NCBI RefSeq assembly: GCF_040219335.1
Contig: NZ_JAVJSQ010000040.1
Span: 1 to 64,000 of the forward strand
Source of the DNA: Gimesia sp.
Lineage (GTDB): Bacteria; Planctomycetota; Planctomycetia; Planctomycetales; Planctomycetaceae
DNA: 64,000 nt
Reading direction: 5' to 3'
This document shows, in pieces, positions 46,201 through 56,681 of the stretch; the first letter of the stretch is position 1; each line of letters starts with the position of its first letter. The position numbers were made by a program, and so were the translations under genes. The notes beneath the pieces are model-generated. The model searched no databases and was not told the origin of the DNA. It saw nothing but the letters and a program-made list of their open reading frames with translations.

Positions 46201-47250
46201 ATGAAACAGATTTTATCATTACTGGTCTGTCTGGTTTTTATCCTTCAGGGGTGCGCGCTGATTCCTCCACAGTTGAATCTCGCGCATAAAGACAAAACTG
46301 CCCATAAGCATCCTACTGGGAAAGCACAGAAATCTCTTTCACAGCACAAAGTCGACAAGAAACATCGATTGCTGAAAGAAAAAGTTCAACTGGTTGACTT
46401 CAAGCTCTTTGAAAAAGACCAGCACAAGCAAAAGAAACATCACAAAAAACACGCCACGCCTGAGGTGACTGGAAAAGTGATGACGGTCTTCTCTCCTTTG
46501 GGGGGGCGGTTAATCGAAGTTCCTCGAAAAGGAGAGGAACTGGGAATGTTTCTGCTGGAACACGAATTTGATATCGCGCTGCTGTATACGCAATCGCTTC
46601 AGAAAGAGAATCAACCGAAGCCACAGGGGGGTGTGGACCTGCGTCCTGATGTCATCGTCCTGCAGCGTGGTCCGGTGGCTACGGTCTTTCCTCGGGCGAT
46701 GTTGGGAATTCCCCAAGTTGCAAATCTCACCGTTCGACCGGATGACAGTCTGATCACTATGGATGTTGTTCAAAACAGTCTCAATGGCAAAAATGAGAAA
46801 GGCGAACATAATATACTCTCAAATAATCTTAGTGAGCCTCATTCCCAGCAATACACCATGATCGGGTTGACAAAACAACCTGGAGAGAATCATTCAAAGG
46901 GAGGTGAATTCGATGTCAAAGCGATTGCCGAGAAATATTCGAAAGACTTCAGAGGTGATGCCTCGGCGGTGATTGTCATCCATCGTCGCTACCGTAGTCA
47001 GATGATTCGCATTCTGCTGCCGAACCCAAAATCAGGCCGATTCAGTAAACCTCAAGATCCTGAACCAGGGGCTAGTGAGGCAGAAAAGAAAGCGATTCAA
47101 GTTGCGCAAAAACAGTGGGATGAGTCTTGGGAAAAACACTATGTAGATTTCGGCTATGTAGTTATCCGGGAAGGCGATATCGTCGAATTCACCAGTCTGG
47201 AACTACTGGATCTGACTTCGCCATTGAATGCGCTGCTGATGACTCGCTAA
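46201..47250 (+). CDS. Lipoprotein with a Lys/His-rich N-terminal segment
   Basis: 349 residues, lipobox ILQGC (Cys18). The first 85 mature residues are rich in Lys, His and Gln (HKDKTAHKHP, KDQHKQKKHHKKH), which could bind metals or acidic polymers. The folded part contains FSPLGGRLIEVPRKGEELGMF and VVQNSLNGKNEKGEHNI, and an end FTSLELLDLTSPLNALL. Family not recognised. It starts 28 bases after the protease gene, so the two are surely co-transcribed. ATG 46201 has aagga upstream; the longer frame from 46186 only adds five residues. Confidence 0.75.
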   Translation: MKQILSLLVCLVFILQGCALIPPQLNLAHKDKTAHKHPTGKAQKSLSQHKVDKKHRLLKEKVQLVDFKLFEKDQHKQKKHHKKHATPEVTGKVMTVFSPLGGRLIEVPRKGEELGMFLLEHEFDIALLYTQSLQKENQPKPQGGVDLRPDVIVLQRGPVATVFPRAMLGIPQVANLTVRPDDSLITMDVVQNSLNGKNEKGEHNILSNNLSEPHSQQYTMIGLTKQPGENHSKGGEFDVKAIAEKYSKDFRGDASAVIVIHRRYRSQMIRILLPNPKSGRFSKPQDPEPGASEAEKKAIQVAQKQWDESWEKHYVDFGYVVIREGDIVEFTSLELLDLTSPLNALLMTR

Positions 47251-47513
47251 TTCGAGATGGGCTGAGCCTGAATATCCAGTCTGCTGGCAGGTGTCTTCTG
47301 AGGCACAAAGGGCCTCACATTGCTTTCTTAAACTGACTGTCCTCCCCTCTCTTTCATTCCGCCTTTCTGCACTTTGATATATTCAATGAAAATAAATATA
47401 GACCAAATGGGATATTTGTGCAGTTTTTCTTGAAATGCAGGGGTGTTTTGTTCATTATGGCTGTTGATTCGTATGTTTTGTTTCGTACAACCATTTGAGA
47501 TGAGGAGAGGGCC

Positions 47514-48404
47514 GTGTTTCACGAATCTACAACCAGAGCAAATTCTCTGCGGGGAATTCAACTACTGTTTTTGACTGGCTGTATCATGTTTCAGTCAGCA
47601 GTGGTATCAGCACAACCTGCAAATCCAGGGGAAGACACATCCTGGCAGAGTCCTGAGGATACGGTCAAAACGCTATATAAGCAGCATCTTGAAATTTTAT
47701 CCGAGGCGGATCATCCAGCTGTCGCCAGACTTGAGTCACTGAAAATTCTGGCAGCGATGGTTAAGGCCGGCAATATCAGTGAGAAAGAACAGATTAAGGA
47801 AATCTTCAATGCTCTCATCGCTTTGGTGAAATCACCCAATCCGGAAAAAGGTTCCGAATTAGTGACCGACTATCGGAAATTGCGGGAACAGGCGTTGAAG
47901 GAGTTACCTCTGCTGACTTCAAAGTGGGTGAAACACGATAACGAAGCTTACGGGAATATGGTGGATGCATTAATTGCTTACTCATCTGAAATTCCCAGTG
48001 AATATCAGAAATCCTGGTTGGTGACCCAGACTCTGAGTGAGGTGTTAAAGGCTTTACCGATCGAATTGGAAGATGGGGTTACCAACAATGCCAATCCAAC
48101 TGTCGAGCGACGTACAATCAAGCAGGCCTCGCGTGGATTGAAGAAAATCGCTTTAGATCCAAAGCAGGACCTGCAAGTACGTTATAATGCTGTTATGGGT
48201 ATCGTTGAAAAGGGGGATGATTTTCTGGTCTTACCTACGCCTCCTGCAACGGATTACAAGTTCAAACCAAAGGCTGATGTAACCAGTTTTTATATATTGG
48301 CTGATCAATTGAATGCGCTTGTTACCAGAGACGATTTACCCCCATTACTCTTGCGACAATCTTCGATTGCTCTTGAGCGGTTTTTGGGTATCAAACTGCC
48401 CTGA
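47514..48404 (+). CDS. Exported all-helical protein at the end of the lipoprotein island
   Basis: 296 residues, start GTG at 47514 with gaggagag upstream. An N-terminal hydrophobic stretch (about 16-34) and VVSAQP suggest Sec export with cleavage after VSA; a Cys in TGC inside the stretch makes lipid modification less likely but not excluded. The rest is helical with HEAT- or TPR-like amphipathic repeats (for example DHPAVARLESLKILAAMVKAG). No family recognised. It is 263 bases downstream of lipoprotein C and may have its own promoter. It closes the island before the ALDH gene. Confidence 0.72.
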   Translation: MFHESTTRANSLRGIQLLFLTGCIMFQSAVVSAQPANPGEDTSWQSPEDTVKTLYKQHLEILSEADHPAVARLESLKILAAMVKAGNISEKEQIKEIFNALIALVKSPNPEKGSELVTDYRKLREQALKELPLLTSKWVKHDNEAYGNMVDALIAYSSEIPSEYQKSWLVTQTLSEVLKALPIELEDGVTNNANPTVERRTIKQASRGLKKIALDPKQDLQVRYNAVMGIVEKGDDFLVLPTPPATDYKFKPKADVTSFYILADQLNALVTRDDLPPLLLRQSSIALERFLGIKLP

Positions 48405-48622
48405 GAATCAATCCGACCTGAGGGAATATGATCTTGTGAAGTGGGGAATTTCCCGTTTAGCGTTTAAATTTCAGTGTGATTGCGGTTATGATGAACCGAG
48501 GCAGCAGGAGGCCGTCGGGGATTTATTAACGCAAGATAACGGCGCCGGTTTCAGTCTTTTAAGACAGGGAAGGCCGGGGGCCGACGCAATCGATTCTTCA
48601 TCACATTGAACAGGAGCGCGCG

Positions 48623-50116
48623 ATGTCAACCACAACAGCCAGTGAACTGTATCCCGAAGTCAAAGCCTTTCTGGAAGAGGGGACGCTGAAGGGAGTCGTC
48701 GGGGGTAAAGAGGTCGAATCTGCGGGTGGCGAGACGTTCGTGACGTCGGATCCGGGATCGGGCAAACAGCTGGCAGAAGTCTTCAGCTTTCAGCCGGGTG
48801 ACGTCGACATGGCCGTGGATGTGGCTGATGCCGCTTTCCGCAAGACCGGCTGGGCCGAAATGCCCCAGAACGAACGCAGTGCCCTGCTGCATCGCCTGGC
48901 GGACGCCGTCGAAAAACACAAACCGATGATTGCCCAGCTCGAAGCACTGGATGCCGGTAAGATTGAAGCCCAGGCCCAGGGGGACGTGCAGAACTTCGTC
49001 GATACGATGCGGTACTTCGCCGACCTGGCCCAGCACGTGCAGCGACGATCGGTTCTGGCCGTGCCTCAGCACGAAGCCTGGACCGTGCGTCAGCCTTACG
49101 GTGCCTGCGGATTTATCTTCCCGTGGAACTTCCCCTTCCTGCTGATCGGCTGGGGGATTGCTCCGGCACTGGCAGCGGGGAACACGGTCGTCATCAAGCC
49201 GGCGGAAGATACGCCGATGTCGGCCATCTACCTGGCTCGCCTGGCGAAAGAAGCCGGTATTCCGGATGGCGTGATCAACGTTGTGCCCGGTTACGGGGCG
49301 GTCGCCGGAGCTGCGCTGTCAGGGAATCCCAAACTGAAGCGGATGTCGTTTACCGGATCGCCGGAAGTTGGTCGCCTGGTGGCGGAGTCCTGTGGTGCGA
49401 ATCTGGTGCCCGTCAAACTGGAGCTGGGCGGCAAAGGGGCTGCGGTGGTCTTCAGTGACGTCGATGTTCCCGATACGGCTCAGAAGCTGGTGAATGCGAT
49501 CACCTTCCACACCGGTCAGGTCTGCTGTGATGCGACCCGCTGGTTGATTGACGAAAACATTTACGATCACTTTGTGAGTGAATGTGTTGATCGTCTGAAG
49601 AAGGTGCAGGTCGGTTATCAGCTGAATGAAGACAGCCAGATGGGACCGGTGGTTAATGCGAAGCAGCATCAGCGGGTGCTGTCTTACCTGGAAAAGGGGC
49701 AGGCCGAAGGGGCCGAATGCGTGCTCGAAGGGGGCGCTGCTGAGGTGCCCGGTTACGAAGGTTACTATGTGAAGCCCGCGCTGATGGCCGGTTCGCTGGA
49801 TAACGTGGCGGCCCGCGAAGAGATCTTCGGGCCTGTGGCTTACCTCGCACCGTTTAAGACCGAAGAGCAGGCGATTCAGATGACGAACTCGACCGACTAC
49901 GGTCTGGCGAACAGCGTCTGGACTTCTGACCTGAGCCGGGCGTCACGCGTGGCGGAAGCGATGTGTGCCGGCAACAGCTGGATCAACGCTCATAATGTGT
50001 TCGCACATGGCGTGCCTTACGCCGGGATCAACAAGAGCGGTATGGGGGGCGGCGTGCTCTCCGTGGAAACGCTGTTTGATTACTGGCGGAGCCTGTCGGT
50101 GGTTCGTCCGCTGTAA
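48623..50116 (+). CDS. NAD(P)-dependent aldehyde dehydrogenase
   Basis: 497 residues, complete ALDH superfamily enzyme. Landmarks are the NAD-binding [34 protein letters not shown], the catalytic Glu in LELGGK (about 267), the catalytic Cys in GQVCC (about 299-300), and EEIFGPV near the C-terminus. The closest families by motif are betaine/retinal-type aldehyde dehydrogenases, but the substrate is unclear. aggag lies eight bases before the ATG. A strong terminator follows. It seems a single-gene unit. Confidence 0.93.
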   Translation: MSTTTASELYPEVKAFLEEGTLKGVVGGKEVESAGGETFVTSDPGSGKQLAEVFSFQPGDVDMAVDVADAAFRKTGWAEMPQNERSALLHRLADAVEKHKPMIAQLEALDAGKIEAQAQGDVQNFVDTMRYFADLAQHVQRRSVLAVPQHEAWTVRQPYGACGFIFPWNFPFLLIGWGIAPALAAGNTVVIKPAEDTPMSAIYLARLAKEAGIPDGVINVVPGYGAVAGAALSGNPKLKRMSFTGSPEVGRLVAESCGANLVPVKLELGGKGAAVVFSDVDVPDTAQKLVNAITFHTGQVCCDATRWLIDENIYDHFVSECVDRLKKVQVGYQLNEDSQMGPVVNAKQHQRVLSYLEKGQAEGAECVLEGGAAEVPGYEGYYVKPALMAGSLDNVAAREEIFGPVAYLAPFKTEEQAIQMTNSTDYGLANSVWTSDLSRASRVAEAMCAGNSWINAHNVFAHGVPYAGINKSGMGGGVLSVETLFDYWRSLSVVRPL

Positions 50117-50417
50117 GACGATGTATAATTGAACTGAAACGCCCAGCAGGTCGATTCTTCGGATCAGATCTGCGGGGCGTTTTTTATTGCGCAGCTTGAC
50201 TTTTTTTCGCCTGAAAAAGCGGATTTAACTGCAGGCCGGCTAATTAGTTGGCGTTCACGCGAACATTGCTTGACAGGCCTTATCCGGCGCCTCTAAGATC
50301 AGTATTAGCGATGCACTCGCTGGGACCCACCTGTTCTCCCGGACCATGATGGCATGGTTCGGCTTCTGAGAGACGCACCAGCATCGCTGTAAGATGATCA
50401 TCTACGGGGCATGAAGT
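50117..50417. other. Intergenic region after the aldehyde dehydrogenase gene
   Basis: About 300 bases. A terminator occupies 50137-50186; the rest, upstream of ATG 50418, should carry the promoter of the DUF1549/DUF1553 gene pair. No other element found. Confidence 0.35.
50137..50186 (+). terminator. Terminator of the aldehyde dehydrogenase gene
   Basis: aacgcccagcaggtc and gatctgcggggcgtt pair with a small internal mismatch, followed by six T. Confidence 0.85.
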
Positions 50418-53400
50418 ATGCGTTCCCTTTTGCTGCGAAGCGGGCTGCTCGTACTGGCGGTCGGCGTTACCTGTCTGACACTGTTTGCCGAGGCAGATCC
50501 GAAGTCGAAACCGACGACGAAGGCTGAAACCGGAGTGGCCGATGCGGGTATCGATTTCAATCGCGATATCCGTCCGATTCTATCCAACAACTGTTTCTTC
50601 TGTCACGGTCCCGATGAAAAGCATCGCGAGGCCGATCTGCGACTGGACACCAAAGCGGGGGCGTTTGCCTCTGCGATTGTCCCGGGCAAGCCGGAAGAGA
50701 GTGCCCTGATCGAGCGGATTATCTCGACAGACGATGATATCAAAATGCCGCCTGCGGACTCGGGTAAGTCACTCAAGCCGGAAGAGATCGAGTTGATCAA
50801 ACGCTGGGTGCAGTCGGGAGCCGCCTGGCAGGAGCACTGGGCCTACGTCAAACCGGAACGGGCAAAGCTGCCGAAAGTCAAGCAGGCCGACTGGCCGCGG
50901 AATGCGATCGATTACTTCGTCCTGTCGCGGCTGGAAAAAGAAGGACTCAAACCCTCACCGGAAGCAGACCGCCGAACGCTGGTGCGTCGGCTCTACCTGG
51001 ATCTGCTGGGCCTGCCACCGACGGCTGAGGAAGTCGACGCGTTTGTGAATTCCAAGGATCCCCAGGCTTACGAGAAACTGATTGATCGTCTGCTGGAGAC
51101 GCCCGAGTATGCAGAGCGAATGACGCTGAAGTGGCTCGACCTGGCCCGCTATGCTGACACGAACGGTTACTCGATTGACGGGGGCCGCCACATGTGGCTC
51201 TGGCGGGACTGGGTGATTGATGCGTTTCACAAGAATAAACCGTACAACGAATTCATTACCGAACAGATTGCCGGTGACCTGTTACCGAATGCGACACCCT
51301 GGCAGCAAGTGGCGACGGGCTTCAACCGTAATCACATGATTACGCACGAAGGGGGGACGATTCCCGAAGAGAACCTGGTCAACTACACAGTCGATCGGGT
51401 GAAGACGACGTCGGAAGTCTTCCTGGGACTCACGATGGGATGTGCCCAGTGTCATAATCATAAATACGACCCGATTACGATGAAGGACTTCTACCAGTTC
51501 TACGCCTATTTCAATCGCCTGGACGATCGCGGGCTGGACGGGAACAGCGGAATCAATGCCGGTCCCAAGCTGGCGGTGAAGACCCAGCTGTCCTTCGCTG
51601 CGGAAGAACTGAAGTCGCTGGATCAGGAACTGGCGCAGGTCGAACAGGCACTCGCGCATCCTGATGAAACACAGCTGGCTGCCTGGGTCGCTCAGACGAA
51701 ACAGGAACTTGAACAGCGGGGGAAAGATCTGAAGCTGCACGAACTGAGTGTGATCAAGGTGTCTGATCCGAATACGCGGAGTGCCTTTGAGGTCAGTGAC
51801 GAGGGACATGTGCTGGCGCTGGCTGCCAGTGGACGCTCTCCTTCGATTTCGCTGAAAGTTGGCGCGGACGTCGACCAACTGGATGGCTTGCGGATTGTAT
51901 TTTACCCGAACGAGAAACTGCCCGAAGGGGGCATTGGTCACGGTAAGAAAGAGTCGTTTCCGGGAGGCTTCATTCTGACCAGCTTTGCTGCGTCGGGAAC
52001 CGCGATTCCCTCCGATCAGCTCGACCTGTATGCGATGTTGAATGTCGCGAAGATCACCGCAAGCCGATCTCACCCCGATTACCCGGCGGCTGACTGTCTC
52101 GATCCGCGGGATCACAACGGTTGGTCACCCGCACCGGAAAACAAGCAGCAGCAACATCTGACAGTGACCTTCGACCAGCCTTACGATACGAAGGATTCGA
52201 AGTATATTACGGTGATGCTGGTCTGGGGCGGTGGTCAGTATGGCGGACGCCAGGCGTTGATGGCCGGAGATTATCAGATCTTTGGGATGACCGGCAGCGA
52301 TGACGGAACCATCATTCCTGAAGCGATTCAGCAGATCCTGGCGATAGATGCCACGGATCGCGATGCGAAACAGACGGCGGCTCTGAAAGCTTACTACAGC
52401 GGGATCGCTCCCGAACTCGAGAATCTGCGCTATCAACGGGAGAATCTCAAGGAACGCCGCAAGATGCTGACCGATTCGTTTGAGACGATGGTCATGAACA
52501 CGGCCAAAAAGCCACGGGAGACGTTTATTCTGAATCGGGGGCAGTACGATCAACCGACCGAAAAAGTGTCGATGGGTGTGCCCGGGTTCCTGCCGGGCGC
52601 CTCTCAGCAGGAATCGGAGGACCGCCTGGGGCTGGCCCAGTGGCTGACCTCGCGTGAGAATCCGCTGGTGACCCGCGTGGCGGTGAACCGGTTCTGGGAA
52701 ATGCTGTTTGGTCAGGGAATTGTTTCAACGTCCGCTGACTTTGGTTCGCAGGGGGATCCCCCGACGCATCCCCGACTGTTGGACTGGCTGGCGGTGGAGT
52801 TTTATGAATCGGGCTGGGATGTCAAACACATCATGAAGCAGATTCTGATGTCGGCGACCTATCGTCAGTCCTCAGCGGGAACGCCGGAGCTCTGGAAAGA
52901 GGATCCACAGAACCGACTGCTGGCCCGAGGTGCCCGGTTCCGGCTGCAGGCCGAAGCGATTCGGGATGCGACCCTCAAGGTCTCCGGACTGCTGGTCGAA
53001 CGTGTGGGCGGGGCGAGTGTGAACCCCTATCAGCCGGAAGGGCTGTGGCGGGAAGTGAGCCATTACGGCAGTTCGCCGGCGACCGCGCAGGTCTTTGTGC
53101 AGGATCACGGCGAGAAACTGTATCGCCGGAGTATGTATACCTACTGGAAGCGGACGGTTCCGCCGCCGAATATGCAGACCTTTGATGCACCCAACCGCGA
53201 AGTCTGCCTGGTGAGTCGGGCCCGTACAAATACTCCGCTGCAGTCCCTGGTGCTGCTGAATGATGTGCAGTTCGTGGAAGCGTCTCGCAAGTTCGCGGAG
53301 CGCATCATGCTGGAAGGGGGGACTTCGCCCGAGGAGCGAATCACGTTTGCGTTCCGCGAAGCTTTGGGACGACCGCCGGCGGAGTGGGAATTAGAGACCA

Positions 53401-53579
53401 CGCGGGCAGCTTATCAACGTGAGTTGAAAAACTACCAGGCGGCACCTGAAGCGGCGCGATCGCTGTTGTCGCAGGGAGAATCGACGAGCGATGCGAGTCT
53501 GAACCCGCCGGAAGTCGCGGCGTGGACGACCGTGGGGAGTATGCTGTTCAACACTTATGAATTTATGACGCGAGGGTAA
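50418..53579 (+). CDS. Planctomycete cytochrome-c-type DUF1549/DUF1553 protein
   Basis: 1,053 residues with a signal peptide (about 1-26). A PSCyt1-type haem domain has [19 protein letters not shown] (about 58); DUF1549 spans about 150-370; a second CxxCH is [12 protein letters not shown]; a coiled-coil and carbohydrate-binding-like centre (about 390-640) is followed by DUF1553 (about 700-1010), with [13 protein letters not shown] and TYRQSS. Such proteins are exported and believed to be part of polysaccharide breakdown or respiratory complexes in planctomycetes. The adjoining DUF1501 gene is its usual partner. The function remains unknown. Confidence 0.93.
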   Translation: MRSLLLRSGLLVLAVGVTCLTLFAEADPKSKPTTKAETGVADAGIDFNRDIRPILSNNCFFCHGPDEKHREADLRLDTKAGAFASAIVPGKPEESALIERIISTDDDIKMPPADSGKSLKPEEIELIKRWVQSGAAWQEHWAYVKPERAKLPKVKQADWPRNAIDYFVLSRLEKEGLKPSPEADRRTLVRRLYLDLLGLPPTAEEVDAFVNSKDPQAYEKLIDRLLETPEYAERMTLKWLDLARYADTNGYSIDGGRHMWLWRDWVIDAFHKNKPYNEFITEQIAGDLLPNATPWQQVATGFNRNHMITHEGGTIPEENLVNYTVDRVKTTSEVFLGLTMGCAQCHNHKYDPITMKDFYQFYAYFNRLDDRGLDGNSGINAGPKLAVKTQLSFAAEELKSLDQELAQVEQALAHPDETQLAAWVAQTKQELEQRGKDLKLHELSVIKVSDPNTRSAFEVSDEGHVLALAASGRSPSISLKVGADVDQLDGLRIVFYPNEKLPEGGIGHGKKESFPGGFILTSFAASGTAIPSDQLDLYAMLNVAKITASRSHPDYPAADCLDPRDHNGWSPAPENKQQQHLTVTFDQPYDTKDSKYITVMLVWGGGQYGGRQALMAGDYQIFGMTGSDDGTIIPEAIQQILAIDATDRDAKQTAALKAYYSGIAPELENLRYQRENLKERRKMLTDSFETMVMNTAKKPRETFILNRGQYDQPTEKVSMGVPGFLPGASQQESEDRLGLAQWLTSRENPLVTRVAVNRFWEMLFGQGIVSTSADFGSQGDPPTHPRLLDWLAVEFYESGWDVKHIMKQILMSATYRQSSAGTPELWKEDPQNRLLARGARFRLQAEAIRDATLKVSGLLVERVGGASVNPYQPEGLWREVSHYGSSPATAQVFVQDHGEKLYRRSMYTYWKRTVPPPNMQTFDAPNREVCLVSRARTNTPLQSLVLLNDVQFVEASRKFAERIMLEGGTSPEERITFAFREALGRPPAEWELETTRAAYQRELKNYQAAPEAARSLLSQGESTSDASLNPPEVAAWTTVGSMLFNTYEFMTRG

Positions 53580-53581
53580 GC

Positions 53582-55039
53582 ATGGACCCGGTATTTGAAT
53601 ACGAACGTAATCTGACAAGACGGACGCTGCTGGGACGCTCGGCCCGCGGTATTGGCGGGGCGGCTTTAGCGAGCCTGCTCTATCCGGAACTGTTCAACCA
53701 GAGTGCCTCTGCAGAAGCGATTCCGGCTGCAGTCCAACAGGTCGCGCCCCGGGCGAAGCGGATCATCTACCTGTTTCAGTCGGGCGGTCCTTCGCATGTG
53801 GACCTGTTCGATTACAAGCCTGTACTGCGGAAGCTGCACGGTTCGGATCTACCCGATTCCGTGAAGGGAACGCAACGCGTGACCGGCATGACGGCCCGAC
53901 AGAAGTCGTTTCCCGTCGTCGCGCCGTTCTGGGAGATGAAACAGTGTGGAGAACATCAGACGTGGATCAGCGAACAGCTGCCGCACACGCAGACGATTGC
54001 CGATGATATTACGATCGTCAAATCGGTAAATACCGAGGCCATCAATCACGATCCGGCGATCACCTATATCAATACGGGTTCACAGCAGATCGGCCATGCG
54101 AGCATGGGCGCCTGGTTGAGTTACGGGCTGGGAAGTGAAAACGAAAATCTGCCCGCCTACATGGTCATGCTGTCCCAGGGGACGGGGAAGAATCCGGGGC
54201 AGCCGTTGTTTGACCGGCTGTGGGGTTCGGGATATCTGCCACCCAGTCACCAGGGAGTGAAGCTGCGGCCCGGATCGAGTCCGGTGCTGTACCTCTCCAA
54301 TCCGGCGGGTATCGACCGAAAACAGCGGCGGAAACTGCTGGATGACCTGGCGACGCTCAACCGGGGACAGGCAGAAGAGATCGGCGATCCCGAAATTCAG
54401 GCGCGGATCAATTCGTACGAAATGGCGTATCGGATGCAGACTTCGGTCCCCGATCTGATGGACCTCTCGAGTGAGACGCAGAAAACGTTTGAAATGTACG
54501 GACCCGAATCGCGGAAGCCGGGAAGTTTTGCAGCCAACTGTCTGCTGGCCCGCCGGATGACCGAGCGGGGCGTACGGTTTGTGCAACTGTTCCATCGGGG
54601 CTGGGATCAGCACGTGTCGCTGAAAAGCCAGCTGCCGAATCAGTGCCTGGACGTGGATCAGCCCTCCGCGGCGTTGATCAAGGATCTCAAACAGCGGGGA
54701 CTGCTGGATGAGACGCTGGTGATCTGGGGAGGCGAATTCGGCCGGACCGTTTACAGCCAGGGTGCCATCGGCAGCCCGAGTGCCGGCCGGGACCATCATG
54801 GACGCTGTTTCTCGATCTGGATGGCGGGCGGCGGGATTAAGCGTGGCTTCGAATACGGGAAGACCGATGACTTCTGTTACAACGTCGTCGAGAACCCGGT
54901 GCATATTCGGGACATGAATGCGACGATTCTACACTGCATGGGGATCGACCATCGCCGGCTGACGTTTAAGTATCGCGGCCTGGATGCGCGGCTGACCGGT
55001 GTGGAAGAGGCGCATGTGAAACATGACCTGTTGAGTTGA
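53582..55039 (+). CDS. DUF1501 family exported protein
   Basis: 485 residues, starting two bases after the stop of the DUF1549/DUF1553 gene, hence translationally linked. The N-terminus [23 protein letters not shown] looks like a twin-arginine signal. The body has the DUF1501 landmarks [42 protein letters not shown] and the conserved [21 protein letters not shown] (metal-site-like His and Asp). The fold is related to sulfatases/alkaline phosphatases, with unknown substrate. It should be folded before export, unlike its partner. Confidence 0.93.
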   Translation: MDPVFEYERNLTRRTLLGRSARGIGGAALASLLYPELFNQSASAEAIPAAVQQVAPRAKRIIYLFQSGGPSHVDLFDYKPVLRKLHGSDLPDSVKGTQRVTGMTARQKSFPVVAPFWEMKQCGEHQTWISEQLPHTQTIADDITIVKSVNTEAINHDPAITYINTGSQQIGHASMGAWLSYGLGSENENLPAYMVMLSQGTGKNPGQPLFDRLWGSGYLPPSHQGVKLRPGSSPVLYLSNPAGIDRKQRRKLLDDLATLNRGQAEEIGDPEIQARINSYEMAYRMQTSVPDLMDLSSETQKTFEMYGPESRKPGSFAANCLLARRMTERGVRFVQLFHRGWDQHVSLKSQLPNQCLDVDQPSAALIKDLKQRGLLDETLVIWGGEFGRTVYSQGAIGSPSAGRDHHGRCFSIWMAGGGIKRGFEYGKTDDFCYNVVENPVHIRDMNATILHCMGIDHRRLTFKYRGLDARLTGVEEAHVKHDLLS

Positions 55040-55374
55040 ACCTCGAAATACGCGAATGGTTTTCTACCACGAAAGGCACGAAATTCACGAAAAGAGGACT
55101 GGTGAATTGTGCGTGTTCGCTGGACCCAGCTGACGGGAGAGAGTGAATTGTGCTTCGCCAGGCGGGCGGCCACATGGGGCCACCCCTACTTCTGCGCAAA
55201 TCCTGCGGGAAATGAATCATCTTGCGGTAACACCGGGTTCTGGTTTACATTACGCGCGGAGGGGGTAACTGCTGCCGGTTGCCTGCTGGAAATGTTTCTG
55301 CTGTAACATGTTGTCCTGAATAGGATTAGGTGGAAATGTGCCGGGGGCTGCGGTCGAACAAGGATTGTGATGTG
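55040..55374. other. Intergenic region with a partial copy of the downstream repeat
   Basis: About 335 bases. ctaccacgaaaggcacgaaa at 55064 and ccaggcgggcggccacatggggccaccccta around 55160-55190 match parts of the repeat cluster at 55969-56560. No gene supported. Confidence 0.5.
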
Positions 55375-55944
55375 ATGCTGAATCTGTCTTTCCGCCTGCT
55401 GTCGGGTGGGCTAATGCTGATGTGTTGTCTTTCAGCGTGCATTCCCGTTCCGATGCCCAAGCCTGAGCTCTATCGGCCGTTGACGGACTTTACGCCTCAG
55501 GATGGCGTTTACGATTTTGAGTCGCAGCAGGCCCGCTTCAATGTGGCGATTGATGATAACCCCCGCGACGCGGATGCCCGCTTTGCGCGTGCGCTGCTCT
55601 ACATGGGGGTCGGCCGATATGCGTCTGCAGAAGAAGACCTGACGATTGCGATTCAGGTGGCAGAAAAACAGTCCGATTACGATCCAGAGCGTCTGGCGAC
55701 CATTTATGTGCACCGGGGGCTGATCCGCTGGAGCGATGAAAAGGTCGAACTGGCCATCGACGATTACTCGCGGGCAATCGAACTCGCGCCGAAGAACTGG
55801 GAAGGCTATTTCCACCGCTGGCTGGCGTATCACTTTGAAGGTGAGGAAGAGAAAGCCGAGCAGGATCGCCAGCGTGGTATGAAGCTGGAGCCGGATGTGT
55901 TCGACAGGGAATACGTGCTGCGGTATGACGGCATTGTGTTGTAG
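55375..55944 (+). CDS. TPR-repeat lipoprotein
   Basis: 189 residues from ATG 55375, with lipobox CLSAC (Cys22) in a classical type II signal peptide. The mature part has tandem TPR motifs: RFNVAIDDNPRDADARFARALLYMGVGRYASAEEDLTIAIQV, then ATIYVHRGLIRWSDEKVELAIDDYSRAIELAP, and a partial third. It probably is a scaffold on the periplasmic or cell-surface side. Not linked to a clear operon; the previous gene ends 335 bases upstream and repeats follow. Confidence 0.82.
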   Translation: MLNLSFRLLSGGLMLMCCLSACIPVPMPKPELYRPLTDFTPQDGVYDFESQQARFNVAIDDNPRDADARFARALLYMGVGRYASAEEDLTIAIQVAEKQSDYDPERLATIYVHRGLIRWSDEKVELAIDDYSRAIELAPKNWEGYFHRWLAYHFEGEEEKAEQDRQRGMKLEPDVFDREYVLRYDGIVL

Positions 55945-55968
55945 ACCGCGAAGGGCTCGAAATTTAAG

Positions 55969-56560
55969 CTACCACGAAAGACACGAAAAGGGGTGAGTGC
56001 TGTTGTGTGTTTTCTGGGACCACTTGGCGGTTATGCGTGATTTGAGATTCGCCGGGCGGGCGGGCACATAGGGCCGCCCCTACGTTGAAGATTGAGTACT
56101 TAAGGGTTGCCCCGGATGTAATCCGGGGTTGTCGCAGACAACGGGAAACTGTCAGTGGAAAACTGTGTGGGTTCTTTCGAATACCCTTCTGTTGTTTCTG
56201 TAATCGTCTCAACGGTTTCGAAGAAGCTACCACGAAAGGCACGAAAGGCACGAAAGACACGAAAGACACGAAAGACACGAAAAAGGGTGAGTGCTGTTGT
56301 GTGTTTTTTCAGGGACCACGTGTCGGTTATGCGTGATTTGAGATTCGCCAGGCGGGCGGCCCCACGTAGGGCCGCCCCTACGTTGAAGATTGAGTACTTA
56401 AGGGTTGCCCCGGATGTAATCCGGGGTTGTCGCAGACAACAGGAAACTGTCAGGGGAACCTGTGCAGGTTCTTTTGAATACCCTTCTGTTGTTTCTGTAA
56501 TCGTCTCAACGGTTTCGAAGAAGCTACCACGAAAGGCACGAAAGACACGAAAGTGTTGGG
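55969..56560. repeat. Tandem repeat cluster of 258- and 297-base units
   Basis: Units begin with ctaccacgaaaggcacgaaa at 55969, 56227 and 56524. Each full unit continues with gggtgagtgctgttgtgtg, a gcgggcgg...agggccgcccctacg palindrome, cggatgtaatccgg and a shared stretch ending gtctcaacggtttcgaagaag. Within each opening the acgaaaggc/acgaaagac motif repeats in 9-base steps (3-6 times), the number varying between units. Open frames in this area translate to FVSFVSF-type strings and are not genes. It probably is a planctomycete repetitive element, not a CRISPR. Confidence 0.8.
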
Positions 56561-56599
56561 GTGGGCAGGGGCTTTCTGGATGGGGAGAATGAGCTGTCA

Positions 56600-56629
56600 G
56601 TTTCCTGCTCGCTGCGCTCGGCCCGAATT
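56600..56629. repeat. Direct repeat, left copy
   Basis: gtttcctgctcgctgcgctc followed by ggcccgaatt is also found at 57771-57800 with a few differences. The two copies flank the gene at 56682-57458. The left copy runs into a small gaattgcattc palindrome. Confidence 0.55.
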
Positions 56630-56681
56630 GCATTCGGGCTTACCCGGTTTCAGGATTTTTGTCTTGATCGCTTTGGATGGA

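Noticed and set aside
55964..56592. The acgaaaggc/acgaaagac series as a CRISPR array
   Set aside because: The period is 9 bases, there are no spacers of constant length and no cas genes.
56100..56633. Minus-strand ORF of 177 codons with FRVFRAFRG-type strings
   Set aside because: It is made of the acgaaaggc repeat read as protein; it repeats in the same way in each unit.
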